This document shows positions 33,285 through 42,606 of a stretch of 56,605 nt of DNA, piece by piece. Numbering within the stretch: the stretch's first letter is position 1; each line of letters opens with the position of its first letter. The position numbers and the translations under genes are program-made. Below the pieces are notes generated by a model. The model did not search any database and was not told the DNA's origin. It saw nothing but the letters and a program-made list of their open reading frames with translations. Origin of the DNA: Bacteroidales bacterium (GTDB lineage: Bacteria > Bacteroidota > Bacteroidia > Bacteroidales > VadinHA17); assembly GCA_021738535.1 (NCBI GenBank), contig JAIPBU010000026.1, forward strand, positions 1-56,605, given 5' to 3'.

Positions 33285-36068
33285 ATGAAGAAGTCAAATA
33301 TTTTTTTACTCCTGTTAATTTTTCTGTTAAGCTCTATAACCCAGGTGCATTCCCAGAAGAAAGTCTTGACACATGACGATATTGAATCCTGGAACCGCAT
33401 TACAGAAAAGATAATCTCTGACGACGGGGAATATGTTGCGTATAAAACAGAACCATGGAGGGGTAACTCAAAGGTTTTTCTCTGCAATTATAAGGGAGAC
33501 AGGTTATTTGAATCAGAATGTGGTACCGATATAAACATAAGCGGAGATTCAGACTACTTCATATTTACAATACAGCCGGAATATGAGCATGTTCGTCAGC
33601 TGAAGCTTGCTAAAACCAAGAAGGAAGATATGCCGTCTGACATTCTTGCAGTTTATAGCATTAATTCAGGTGCTGTGGATTCAATAAAAGATTTTAAAAA
33701 CTATAAAATACCTGATAAATGGAGTTCTTATATTGTTTATCAGCTTAATGCCGGGAATGGCGACGTTGAAAATAGTGAAGATGGGGAAGAAGGTGATGGA
33801 GATGTGAAAAAAGAATCCGGCAAGAATGGTTTTGAATTGCATCTGCGTAATCTTAATACAGGCAAACAGCATAGCTGGCCCTTTGTAAAGGAATATTTTT
33901 TAGCCGAAGAGAGCGAAAAGCTTGTTTTCACTTCAACGGGCAATAACGATGACTTTGAGGCGGGCTTATACCTGTTTGACATTAAGGAAGAAACGCTGGA
34001 ACCCCTAAAGCTGAGTACAAATACATTTAAGCAAATTGCTTTAACCGGGGATGCTGATAAGATTGCTTTCCTCCTTGATAACGGGAATAATGACGATCCT
34101 GCTTATTCTTTATACCTATGGGATGGCAGTGTAGCTGAAGAAGTATTTAGTTACAATGATGAAATGCTTTCCGAAAACTGGCTTGTTAGTGAAAACGGGA
34201 ATGTGTCTTTTTCAGATAACGGCAGGCGTGTCTTTTTTGGGATAGCCCGAACAAGGCCTGAACGTGACAGCACAATCCTGGATGAAGAATACCCGGATGT
34301 GGATATCTGGCACGGAGAGGAAGGTGTATTGCATACAGTTCAGGTGATACAGAAAGACAGGGAACTTAAAAGAACTTACAGGACGGTATATGATATTAAA
34401 CGGGATGAAGCAGTAAGGATAGAGACAGAAAAGATCCCTGATTCACGACTGCTGGATAAGGGTGATTCGGATTATGTTCTTCTGCTTTCTGACATACCGT
34501 ACCGCTTGCAGTCTATGTGGGAGGGAAGTCCCAGGCATTACGATGTCTACCTGCTGAATATTGTTACTGGAGAAAGGCAAATGCTGAAAAAAGATATTCG
34601 TGCCAGCGTTTATCCATCACCGGCAGGTAATTATATTGTATGGTTTAACTACCCGGACTATTCATATTACTCATATAGTATTAACACGGAAGAGGAGTAC
34701 AGGCTGACAAACCCTGAGGTTATTCGTGCCGAGAATGAACTTAATGATGTTCCGAATTATGCATATCCTTACGGTTCAGCAGGCTGGTTTGAAGATGATG
34801 AAGCCCTTCTTGTTTATGACAGGTATGATATATGGAAAGTTAATCCTGAAAATCGTTATGAACCTGTTAATATGACAATTAATGGAAGGGAGAATAAAAT
34901 AAGTTACAGGTTAATCAACTTTGACAGGGATGAGGATTTTATCAATGAAAAAGACTTGCAATATCTCAGGGCTAAAGATGAAGTAAGCAGGGAAACGGGT
35001 TATTACAGCTGGTCTGCCCGCAGATCAAACGTGCCGGAGTTGTTACTGGGAGGAAAATTTGATCTTTCACGTCCTTTGAAAGCGGAAAACTCTGATAGGG
35101 TAATATATACAAAGGAAACATTCAATTTATTCCCTGACATACTTGTCTCTGACCTGAGCTTCAGGAAAAGCACCAGGATAAGCGATGCAAACCCGCAGCA
35201 TAAAGAGTTCCTTTCAGGATCACCTGAAATATATTCATGGACATCTCTCGACGGCAAAAAGCTGGAAGGATTATTGTATAAACCGGAGAACTTTGATCCC
35301 GGGAAGAAATATCCCATGATAGTAAACTTCTATGAAAAATCTTCACAGGGTTTATTTAATCACAGGACCCCGGAGCTTCACAGGTCTACTATAGATTATC
35401 ATTATTACACAAGTAACGGATACGTAGTATTCAATCCGGATGTTTACTATGAGGATGGCTATCCAGGGGAGAGTGCCTATAACTGTGTTATGCCCGGAGT
35501 AACTGCACTTGTTGGCGAAGGATTTATTGATCCTGAACGTATAGGGGCACAAGGGCATAGCTGGGGAGGATACCAGGTTGCCTACCTGGCAACACGCACC
35601 GATATGTTTGCAGCAATTGAATCCGGTGCACCGGTTGTAAATATGTTCAGCGCTTACGGAGGTATAAGATGGTGGACAGGCCTCAACCGTTCATTTCAGT
35701 ATGAACATACTCAGAGCAGGATTGGCGGTAGTATCTGGGAGATGCCTTTGAGATATATTGAGAACTCTCCTCTGTTTACAATGGATAAGGTTACTACGCC
35801 CATCCTGATTATGCACAATGATAAAGACGGGCATGTACCGTGGTACCAGGGCATTGAATACTTTATTGCTCTCAGGCGTCTTCAAAAACCTGTATGGATG
35901 CTTAATTACACAGGCGAACCACACTGGCCGCAGAAGCTGAAGAATAAAAAGGATTTTCAAATAAGGTTATCCCAGTTTTTTGCACATTATCTGAAGGGAG
36001 AGCCTATGCCAAAATGGATGAAAGAAGGTGTACCTGCTACGGAAAAGGACTATGAGTTAGGTTACTAA
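33285..36068 (+). CDS. Secreted S9-family (prolyl oligopeptidase-like) serine peptidase
   Basis: A 927-residue exported peptidase with a signal peptide (about 1-22, LLLIFLLSSITQVHSQ). A large N-terminal beta-propeller (about 30-650) narrows access to the C-terminal alpha/beta-hydrolase domain (about 660-927). The catalytic triad reads as Ser759 in GHSWGG, an Asp near 846-848 in HNDKDGHVP, and His880 in GEPHWP. The family cleaves peptides; periplasmic or outer-membrane members in Bacteroidetes feed on oligopeptides. An acidic insert (about 163-185, NSEDGEEGDGDVKKESGKN) lies in a propeller loop. It stands alone, and its 3' end overlaps the convergent response-regulator gene by 4 bp. Confidence 0.93.
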   Translation: MKKSNIFLLLLIFLLSSITQVHSQKKVLTHDDIESWNRITEKIISDDGEYVAYKTEPWRGNSKVFLCNYKGDRLFESECGTDINISGDSDYFIFTIQPEYEHVRQLKLAKTKKEDMPSDILAVYSINSGAVDSIKDFKNYKIPDKWSSYIVYQLNAGNGDVENSEDGEEGDGDVKKESGKNGFELHLRNLNTGKQHSWPFVKEYFLAEESEKLVFTSTGNNDDFEAGLYLFDIKEETLEPLKLSTNTFKQIALTGDADKIAFLLDNGNNDDPAYSLYLWDGSVAEEVFSYNDEMLSENWLVSENGNVSFSDNGRRVFFGIARTRPERDSTILDEEYPDVDIWHGEEGVLHTVQVIQKDRELKRTYRTVYDIKRDEAVRIETEKIPDSRLLDKGDSDYVLLLSDIPYRLQSMWEGSPRHYDVYLLNIVTGERQMLKKDIRASVYPSPAGNYIVWFNYPDYSYYSYSINTEEEYRLTNPEVIRAENELNDVPNYAYPYGSAGWFEDDEALLVYDRYDIWKVNPENRYEPVNMTINGRENKISYRLINFDRDEDFINEKDLQYLRAKDEVSRETGYYSWSARRSNVPELLLGGKFDLSRPLKAENSDRVIYTKETFNLFPDILVSDLSFRKSTRISDANPQHKEFLSGSPEIYSWTSLDGKKLEGLLYKPENFDPGKKYPMIVNFYEKSSQGLFNHRTPELHRSTIDYHYYTSNGYVVFNPDVYYEDGYPGESAYNCVMPGVTALVGEGFIDPERIGAQGHSWGGYQVAYLATRTDMFAAIESGAPVVNMFSAYGGIRWWTGLNRSFQYEHTQSRIGGSIWEMPLRYIENSPLFTMDKVTTPILIMHNDKDGHVPWYQGIEYFIALRRLQKPVWMLNYTGEPHWPQKLKNKKDFQIRLSQFFAHYLKGEPMPKWMKEGVPATEKDYELGY

Positions 36069-36742
36069 ACACTCTTTGTTTCCTCAAGTATGAAGCCTGT
36101 GCCGCGGATGGTCCTGAGATCTATACCGTGATCAGGTGCAAGATATTTCCTTAGCCGGCTGATGAAGACATCCATGCTGCGACCCAGGAAGTAGTCATCT
36201 TCACCCCATACTTCCTTTAGTATGTCATCACGCCTGAGGATTTTGCCTTTGTTTACCATCAGGTAGCGAAGTAACTGGGCTTCTTTTAAGGTTAGCTTTT
36301 CTTCTTTGCCACAAGAATCCAGTTCAAGAGTATTGAACCTTAATGTGGTTGTTGAAATGGTGTATTCGTCATTTACGCTAGAATATACTCTTTTAAGTAT
36401 ATTATTGAGCCTGAGGATCAGCACCTCCGGGTCGAATGGTTTGGTAATATAATCATCTGCTCCCATCTTAAGACCTTTGACTATGTCCTCTTTGAGGGTC
36501 CTGGCCGTTAAAAAAATAAACGGGAGGTCCTTATCCTTCTGCCTGATTTTTTCAGCAAGGGTAAAGCCATCCATTTCGGGCATCATTACATCAAGTACAC
36601 AAATATCAGGTTTACTCCCGTTATATTTTTCCCATGCCTCCCTGCCATCGCGGGCAAGAGAAACCTCATATCCGTTTATTGAAACGTATTGACTGAGGAT
36701 ATTACCAAAATCAATATCGTCCTCGGCTATTAATATTTTCAT
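36065..36742 (-). CDS. OmpR/PhoB-family response regulator (RprY-like)
   Basis: A 225-residue regulator. The receiver domain (about 1-118) has the acidic pocket EDDID, the phospho-acceptor Asp in ICVLDVMMPEMDGF (about residue 51), the Thr in FLTARTLKEDI and the Lys in ITKPFDPEV. The winged-helix DNA-binding domain (about 130-222) shows LTLKEAQLLRYLMVNKGKIL and the wing RTIRGTGFIL. The KEDI and GADDYITKPF stretches resemble RprY-type regulators of Bacteroidetes. It lies 8 bp downstream of its kinase, and its probable 11-bp repeat site is at 38168-38200. Confidence 0.92.
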   Translation of the reverse strand: MKILIAEDDIDFGNILSQYVSINGYEVSLARDGREAWEKYNGSKPDICVLDVMMPEMDGFTLAEKIRQKDKDLPFIFLTARTLKEDIVKGLKMGADDYITKPFDPEVLILRLNNILKRVYSSVNDEYTISTTTLRFNTLELDSCGKEEKLTLKEAQLLRYLMVNKGKILRRDDILKEVWGEDDYFLGRSMDVFISRLRKYLAPDHGIDLRTIRGTGFILEETKSV

Positions 36743-36750
36743 GGCTCTGG

Positions 36751-38115
36751 TTAATTATTTAGCGGTATATTTACTATAAAGACGCTGCCTTTTCCTTTTT
36801 TGCTGCTTACATCAACGAATCCCCCATGCTCTTCTGCAATTTTTTTTACATAGTAGAGTCCCAGTCCCAGCCCTTTTGCCTTGTGTATATTACCTGTACT
36901 AACCCTGTAAAATTTATCAAAAATATTCTTCTGGTCAGACCTGCTTATACCAACTCCATTGTCTTTAACCTTTATTACCAGGTAATTATTGCGGGGGTAT
37001 GCCTGCAATGATACTTCAGGATCTTTACCGGAGTATTTAAGGGCATTGTTAAGTAAGTTATTTATCATCGTGGTAAAATACAGCAGGTCAATTTCTGCTT
37101 TAACGCCTTTAAGATCAATATTATCTGTATACCGGCATTTGCTGCCGCAACCATTTATGAAATTATCACTAATTTCTCTTATTACACTTTCCATGTCTGT
37201 GACTTTCCGGTCCAGTTCAAACTGGGTTCTTTCCCACATGCTTATTTCCAGTATCAGGTTAATAAGTTCATTAAGCTGTACAGATTGCTTGCTTATCATT
37301 CTGGACGTATCCTTTATCTTTTCCGGGCTACTGATAACTGTTTTATGTCTCAGGGTCTTTGCAGCTACTGTAATTGTAGAAAGAGGGGTCTTTAACTCAT
37401 GGGTCATATTATTAATAAAATCAGTCTTCAGGTTTGATAGCCTTTTCTCTTCCATGTAATTTTTTAATGTGCCGATGAAGATTACAATGATAATAACAAA
37501 ACTGATGAATGAGAATATAAGAGTAAGGCTCAGTTCTTTGATCATTATTGCTTCCTTGTTGGCCACATCTATATAATAATCAAATGATATTTTGTAGTTG
37601 TTTCCTTCACTTGTAAATGTATAGACGGGGATGCTTTTTTGTGAGCTTTGCTTTCTGAGCATCTCGTCAGATGCTCTGAACACATTTATTTTCTCCTGGA
37701 CATCAATAAGATCAATGTAGTTTACATATATTTTTGATTTTATCCTGCTCTCAAGCCCGAGTTTCCGGAAATGTTTCCCAAGATGTTCTGTAAGCAATTG
37801 GTCTTCAGACAATATACTTGTAAAGCTATCCCTTAAATTTTTGGCAAAAATTGATGAGTCCGGTGCATTAGCAAGGTTTCTGCTTCTTTCCAGGTATAGT
37901 CCTGACACATCATCAATAACCCAGTAAGCTTTTTTAAAGCCGTTATATGGGTCATGAACAGCCATTTGTTCAATAGCTTCTTTAGATTCAGACCTGTAGC
38001 GTAATGAAAAAACTTCATCTTTCTGCATCCAGACCTGTCTTACGAGGTATACCTGGGCAAACAGGAATATAACCAGTGCAGCCAATACAGGTAATACTAT
38101 CTTTAGTTTCCACAT
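36751..38115 (-). CDS. Membrane sensor histidine kinase
   Basis: A 454-residue kinase. One N-terminal helix (about 5-25), a periplasmic sensor of about 165 residues and a second helix (about 195-217) precede the catalytic core. The phospho-acceptor is His239 in INNMTHELKTPLSTI. The N box NLLNNALKYS, G1 VKDNGVGIS, F box FDKFYRVSTGN and G2 GLGLGLYYVKKI are all present, so it is a complete HisKA-HATPase kinase. The periplasmic sensor has no fold I recognise. It is the first gene of the pair with the response regulator and divergent from the secreted-protein gene at 38255. Confidence 0.92.
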   Translation of the reverse strand: MWKLKIVLPVLAALVIFLFAQVYLVRQVWMQKDEVFSLRYRSESKEAIEQMAVHDPYNGFKKAYWVIDDVSGLYLERSRNLANAPDSSIFAKNLRDSFTSILSEDQLLTEHLGKHFRKLGLESRIKSKIYVNYIDLIDVQEKINVFRASDEMLRKQSSQKSIPVYTFTSEGNNYKISFDYYIDVANKEAIMIKELSLTLIFSFISFVIIIVIFIGTLKNYMEEKRLSNLKTDFINNMTHELKTPLSTITVAAKTLRHKTVISSPEKIKDTSRMISKQSVQLNELINLILEISMWERTQFELDRKVTDMESVIREISDNFINGCGSKCRYTDNIDLKGVKAEIDLLYFTTMINNLLNNALKYSGKDPEVSLQAYPRNNYLVIKVKDNGVGISRSDQKNIFDKFYRVSTGNIHKAKGLGLGLYYVKKIAEEHGGFVDVSSKKGKGSVFIVNIPLNN

Positions 38116-38167
38116 GCTCTTATGAAATATTGACCAAATTTATATAATTAAATATGAGTAATATTGT

Positions 38168-38200
38168 CTTTAACCCTACTTTAACCCGCTGTTAACAATT
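38168..38200. promoter_or_regulatory. Three phased 11-bp repeats, likely response-regulator binding site
   Basis: Three consecutive 11-bp units read CTTTAACCCTA, CTTTAACCCGC and TGTTAACAATT. The first two share nine bases and the third keeps the TTAAC core. OmpR/PhoB-family regulators bind tandem repeats with exactly 11-bp phasing. The array ends 19 bp before a -7 box (38219-38226), so it lies about -65 to -33 from the predicted start, the usual place for activation. Confidence 0.6.
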
Positions 38201-38218
38201 ACCCTTTGTTTTTGTACT

Positions 38219-38226
38219 TATTTTTG
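38219..38226 (+). promoter_or_regulatory. -7 box of the secreted-protein gene
   Basis: TATTTTTG matches TAnnTTTG, about 29 bp before the ATG at 38255. No consensus -33 box is present, in keeping with an activator-dependent promoter. Confidence 0.5.
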
Positions 38227-38254
38227 AAATGTGATACCAATTAATATAATAGTC

Positions 38255-38890
38255 ATGAAAAGGAAATTATACATATTATCAATGCTGGCCATAGTTTTTC
38301 TTATGGCCCCCGGGACACTTTATGGTCAAAAGGGTGAAGAGGAGAAGAAAAAGGAAGAGATTATTAAGAGGCAGGAGGCTAAGGAACAGGAAATGATAAA
38401 GAAGCTGGAGGAGGCAGGGAAAGAGAGAGAGAGAGTTATCATACACTCTGACGAACTGAAAAGAGCAGTGAGAGAAGCAAGGGAGTCATATGAAAGTGTG
38501 AAGCCCGAAATGAAGGGATATGTTTTTGCCGGTTCTGATCCGGAGGTCTTTTTCTATGGGGGATCCAATATCTCGAGTAGCCTGCAGTATTCAAATAATG
38601 TAAGGGAGGCTACTTTTAGTAAAGACCTGGCGTTTGAGATTGAGGAGGATGCAAAACGTGCATCTATTCAGGTTTCAGGAATGTGCAGGGAAGGAGAAAT
38701 AAGAATTATTATTGCGATGCCATCAGGGGAAGTGTACACAGAAGTATTAATTGATGAATATGGATCGATAAACTGGTCCAAGTCTTTCAATATTGAAGAC
38801 GATAACGGATCAAAAACGGGTGTCTGGTTATTTCAGGTTAATGCTAAAGATGCCACTGGTAACTTCAGGCTCTCATTGAAGAGCTATTGA
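38255..38890 (+). CDS. Secreted protein with charged coiled coil and beta-rich C-terminus
   Basis: A 211-residue protein starting MKRKLYILSMLAIVFLMAPG, with a signal peptide ending near LYGQ (about 25). Residues about 26-80 are a highly charged Lys/Glu coiled coil. The remaining 130 residues are predicted beta-rich (VFFYGGSNISSSLQYSN, then IRIIIAMPSGEVYTEVLIDE) without a family I recognise. It is divergent from the two-component system, and a phased repeat array lies in its promoter, so it is a likely target and perhaps an envelope-stress effector. The ATG at 38255 is preferred over a GTG eight codons upstream. Confidence 0.75.
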   Translation: MKRKLYILSMLAIVFLMAPGTLYGQKGEEEKKKEEIIKRQEAKEQEMIKKLEEAGKERERVIIHSDELKRAVREARESYESVKPEMKGYVFAGSDPEVFFYGGSNISSSLQYSNNVREATFSKDLAFEIEEDAKRASIQVSGMCREGEIRIIIAMPSGEVYTEVLIDEYGSINWSKSFNIEDDNGSKTGVWLFQVNAKDATGNFRLSLKSY

Positions 38891-38913
38891 TTATATACCT
38901 GACCACTTTTATT

Positions 38914-38941
38914 AAGGCTCCTGGCAACGGAGCCTTTTTTT
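38914..38941 (+). terminator. Terminator after the secreted-protein gene
   Basis: An 8-bp stem AAGGCTCC / GGAGCCTT (38914-38921, 38929-38936) with a 7-base loop is followed by a run of T. It overlaps the stop of the convergent M14 gene. Confidence 0.88.
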
Positions 38942-40670
38942 ATTCTGAGCTTTTTTTTGAGGCTCTTCCTCCTTTAACACTCTCAACGCTTACCGTATAT
39001 TCTTTTCCTCCTTTAATTATCCACCTTACCTTTACCGTACTATGACCCGGTATGTTTTCTACTTCAATGCGGCCGGGATTTTTTGTTTGCTCCTCGCATA
39101 CATTATTATCTTCATCCAGTACTGTCATCCCGGCAACTACTTCACCTCCCTTAATACTTATATAATCGGGAGGATCAATATTGTATTTCAGGTTCTGCCC
39201 GGAGTGTGTGGGCATCAGCCGGGTATTGGCTATGCTTGCAGTTACCTGCCTGAGCGAATTATTAAGTTTTTTAACTTTTATATCCCTTATTTCCAGTTTC
39301 GGTGTCTGGTAAGCATGATAAATACAAAAGGCTGTATTCCTGTGTGCATCTGACTCAAGAAGGAAGCCAGGATGCAGCCTGCCAAAGTTTTTATCGAACC
39401 CCCCTATTTCAATTTTCCCGTAAACGGGGTGATCATATTCCTTCCATGGTATAAGAGCATCCTTGAAAAGCAGGAGCTTGTTGAATTCGTACCTGTCCCT
39501 GTTCTCAGTGTCATTGAACATAAGGTAACTTGTCCACAGTTCGTTGGAGTAAACATAAGCTCCCAGTGCACCATACCACCAGTCCAGCTCCCCTCCATAT
39601 ACAGAATACATATCCTTCCATATTGTCAGGAACCTGTAGCCGGGTATGATTTTCTCGCCCAGCTTGCCAATAGTGTTAATTACAGTCTCATCTTCCCTGC
39701 TGTAAACCTCTGAACCACCTCCTTCAACGGTAGGGCCTCTGAGTATCATGCCTCCTGAATTGTGATAACTCTGTGCACCTGCTATATTCATGTGTCCAAG
39801 GCTGAAATCGCGTACAGCTTCATTCTCGGGAAAACTGAAAGGATATTTGTCAGCTCCCCTCTGGACATAATCGGGTTGCCAGTTATAACCCCAGTCCCTG
39901 TTAGGATCATAGTAGCCCTGCCGGTCTTCGTTAACGCTTCCGTCACCATCATTATCAACACCTTCATATCCCAGAATCTCGTATTCACCATTTGTATCAC
40001 CCTCTACTCTTACCATGTTACCGGGATTTTCCGGATCAGACCTGTAGTTCCCGAAAGGGTTTTTACGTCTCATCATTGATATAATACCGTCGTTATTAAT
40101 ATCATCAAAACCATCTTCATCAACCAGTCCGTCACGATCATCGTCCCGTGGCACCATTCCGGACCGGGGTGAGCTGGCCGTATTGGCCTCATGCATGAAG
40201 TCCTCACGTGCATCCGGGTTAATAGTAGGTATTATATAAAATACCTTATCATCGAGTAATTCCCTTATAAAATCATTATCAGCATACATTTCAGCCAGGT
40301 ACCATGCCGCATACAGAGCCATTTCAGTGCCCTGGATCTCATTGGAATGAATATTACCATCTATATAATAACCCGGTTTGTTGTCCGGCTCTTCATTATT
40401 AAAATTACTGACGGTCAAAACAAGGATGTCACGTCCCTCGTATGATTTTCCGGCCGACTCAAGCTTAACAAGATCAGGATAGGCATTTGCCAGTTTATTG
40501 CAAATATCGTCTATACCCTGGTAGGTGTAATATTTATTCCAGCTGACCTCCACTTTCGGGTTAGCCGGTGTCCCGGCCGCTTTGAAAAACCTTTCATCCT
40601 CCTGGCCATAGGCCATCAGACTTATCATTAATACCGGTATCGCTAGAATTAGGCTGATTATCTTTTGCAT
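38940..40670 (-). CDS. Secreted M14 zinc carboxypeptidase, catalytically complete
   Basis: A 576-residue exported enzyme with a signal peptide (about 1-22). The M14 domain keeps every key residue. Zinc ligands are His108 and Glu111 in GNIHSNEIQGTE and His303 in QSYHNSGG. Asn257-Arg258 in DPNRDWGYNW bind the substrate carboxylate, and a Glu in VYSNELW is the catalytic base. An Asp-rich insert (about 176-196) with repeats such as DDDRDGLVDEDG and DDINNDGIIS looks like calcium-binding loops of thrombospondin-type-3 style. A beta-sandwich domain forms the C-terminal 120 residues. The next gene upstream (40691) is a paralogue without these catalytic residues. Confidence 0.9.
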   Translation of the reverse strand: MQKIISLILAIPVLMISLMAYGQEDERFFKAAGTPANPKVEVSWNKYYTYQGIDDICNKLANAYPDLVKLESAGKSYEGRDILVLTVSNFNNEEPDNKPGYYIDGNIHSNEIQGTEMALYAAWYLAEMYADNDFIRELLDDKVFYIIPTINPDAREDFMHEANTASSPRSGMVPRDDDRDGLVDEDGFDDINNDGIISMMRRKNPFGNYRSDPENPGNMVRVEGDTNGEYEILGYEGVDNDGDGSVNEDRQGYYDPNRDWGYNWQPDYVQRGADKYPFSFPENEAVRDFSLGHMNIAGAQSYHNSGGMILRGPTVEGGGSEVYSREDETVINTIGKLGEKIIPGYRFLTIWKDMYSVYGGELDWWYGALGAYVYSNELWTSYLMFNDTENRDRYEFNKLLLFKDALIPWKEYDHPVYGKIEIGGFDKNFGRLHPGFLLESDAHRNTAFCIYHAYQTPKLEIRDIKVKKLNNSLRQVTASIANTRLMPTHSGQNLKYNIDPPDYISIKGGEVVAGMTVLDEDNNVCEEQTKNPGRIEVENIPGHSTVKVRWIIKGGKEYTVSVESVKGGRASKKSSE

Positions 40671-40690
40671 AATATTTAGGGTTTATTTGC

Positions 40691-42325
40691 TTACTTGATG
40701 TTAAAACTAATTGTTGCATTATTTGTGTGGGCAGCACCTGCAGAAATAGTAAAGTTCCCCTTACCTGATATTAGCCAGCTGTATTCTTCTGAACCATCAC
40801 CCGGAATCCTGTCAATGAAATAGATCTTTTTACCGCTTATCAGTGTAAAATCAGAATCTGACCGGATCTCAATCCTTATCTTTTTGTTCCATTTACTTCT
40901 TTCTCCGTGTTTGCATGATGTTGCAAATACACCTTTATTATGGATGTTAACCGTGATCCTGGCAATGTCTTTTCCGGTTTTTTCAGCTCTTAAGTTTATT
41001 AATTCGATTTCGGGGTGCAATCCTGCAGCTTCAATCAGGAAGTCACAATTTTTTTCAACTACACTCTCTAAAATGCTTTCCGGAGGGTTAAGCATTTTGA
41101 AGGGCTTTAATCCTCCAACCTCAACCTTTTCTCCGGGGAAATCAGGATGTTCTATTTCCTGCCATTCAGCAAAAACATCATTGTAATTATTATTATCGGC
41201 GTATTCCATAAATGAGGATTCATCTCTTTTACCGTTATCGGATTCATACCACCAGCCGGGAGTAGAGTAGCTGTACCTGCCATAATGATAATAGGCCCAT
41301 TCCATAAAATTGCCTGGCTCGCGTGCGAAGCCCGGACTACCTTTATATGCTGTAATATCATGATATTTTTCTGACAGCAATTCATTCAGCAACTGGTCTT
41401 CCTTATAGATATTTCTTATTATCCTTGATCCTCTTCCGCCCCGGCCTTCAGGCCTGTTATTTGCCTTGAATGATTTACCAAGGTTGTCCTGGGGGCCAAA
41501 TGAAAAAACAGAGTAAATGTTGAAGTGGTCATAAAGAAAATCTGCAATTGCCCTGGTCTCTGATTCAGAGACTGCATGTATGCCGGCATACTTGCCGAAT
41601 TCCTCGTATTCGAAACTAAAGTTGTGGTTGAAGTTTACTCCACCGGGACCGTCTTCATTGAACTTGTCATCTTTATCATTGTCAATGCCTTCAGTATATA
41701 CAAACCAACTTCCTGTTTCACCTTTTGACAAATCTGCTTTTTTCATCAGCCTTTCGTCGGCAGGATCAGCAATATGGTCGCCGCGGGGATCCTTTACTCT
41801 CATCAAGGTTATTAAACCATCACCATTGAGATCCTCATAAGGATCCTCATCATTTTGAAAGTCGCGGTCATTATCAGTAATGTTTCCGTTTACCATTCTT
41901 TCATACGCCGGATCGGAAAAGAGACCTCCGGATGCATCAGGACTGGCATCGGGAATTATGTAAAAAGTAATGTCGTTTAAAAGTTCTTTATATTTCTCAC
42001 TGCCCTGATCTGACAATAGTTTTTCAGCAAAACCGAGTGCAATTTCCCTGCTTAAAGGGTACCTGCCATCAATGCCTCCTATTATTGCCATCCCTGGCTT
42101 GTTATTATGCTTGCCTGTTCCGATTGTCAGTACACAGATATCTTTTCCTGAATAACTTTTGCCAATTACATCCAGCTCACAGGTGCCTGGGTTACTGGCG
42201 GCAAGATTGTCCAGTTTATTAATAATGTCATTATGACTGTGATAACCCGTTTGTGCATTACTAGTCAGGCTGGGTGCTAAAATTGACAGGCAACAGGCAA
42301 TCAGTGTGTTAATTATAACTTTCAT
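40691..42325 (-). CDS. M14-family carboxypeptidase paralogue, apparently inactive
   Basis: A 544-residue exported paralogue of the M14 enzyme downstream, separated from it by 20 bp. It aligns along its whole length: NKPG start, FYIIP strand, Asp-rich insert (NDRDFQNDEDPYEDLNGDGL) and C-terminal beta domain. However, the zinc His-x-x-Glu segment is replaced by IDGRYPL (His to Asp, Glu to Tyr, near 86-89). The third His becomes Gly (FSFGPQDN), the Asn-Arg pair becomes Asn-His (FNHNFSF), and the catalytic Glu position is Gly (STPGWW). The frame is intact, so it is a maintained pseudoenzyme rather than a decaying gene. The ATG at 42325 is chosen because a signal peptide (MKVIINTLIACCLSIL) begins there; an upstream in-frame ATG at 42361 gives no signal. 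Confidence 0.85.
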   Translation of the reverse strand: MKVIINTLIACCLSILAPSLTSNAQTGYHSHNDIINKLDNLAASNPGTCELDVIGKSYSGKDICVLTIGTGKHNNKPGMAIIGGIDGRYPLSREIALGFAEKLLSDQGSEKYKELLNDITFYIIPDASPDASGGLFSDPAYERMVNGNITDNDRDFQNDEDPYEDLNGDGLITLMRVKDPRGDHIADPADERLMKKADLSKGETGSWFVYTEGIDNDKDDKFNEDGPGGVNFNHNFSFEYEEFGKYAGIHAVSESETRAIADFLYDHFNIYSVFSFGPQDNLGKSFKANNRPEGRGGRGSRIIRNIYKEDQLLNELLSEKYHDITAYKGSPGFAREPGNFMEWAYYHYGRYSYSTPGWWYESDNGKRDESSFMEYADNNNYNDVFAEWQEIEHPDFPGEKVEVGGLKPFKMLNPPESILESVVEKNCDFLIEAAGLHPEIELINLRAEKTGKDIARITVNIHNKGVFATSCKHGERSKWNKKIRIEIRSDSDFTLISGKKIYFIDRIPGDGSEEYSWLISGKGNFTISAGAAHTNNATISFNIK

Positions 42326-42606
42326 CTGTTTGAAATTTTTGATTTCTATTTGGTAAATCATTTAAATATTCAGGAACCAGTATAAATCCGGATCATTTTG
42401 CAGGCCAAAGCCCAATGATGAAAATTCATGCTTGGTTCTGACGAAGATACTATGTTTAATTTTTAGAAATGCAATGTAGTAAGTTTATGCTTAAAATTTT
42501 TACCCCGGAATGTCCTATTAAGATAAATTAACATTTATACTATTATAAAACTTCTACAATCTTCTCTTGAGAATGATTGTTTTCTGCCTGTGAGTTTCAG
42601 GTTTAT

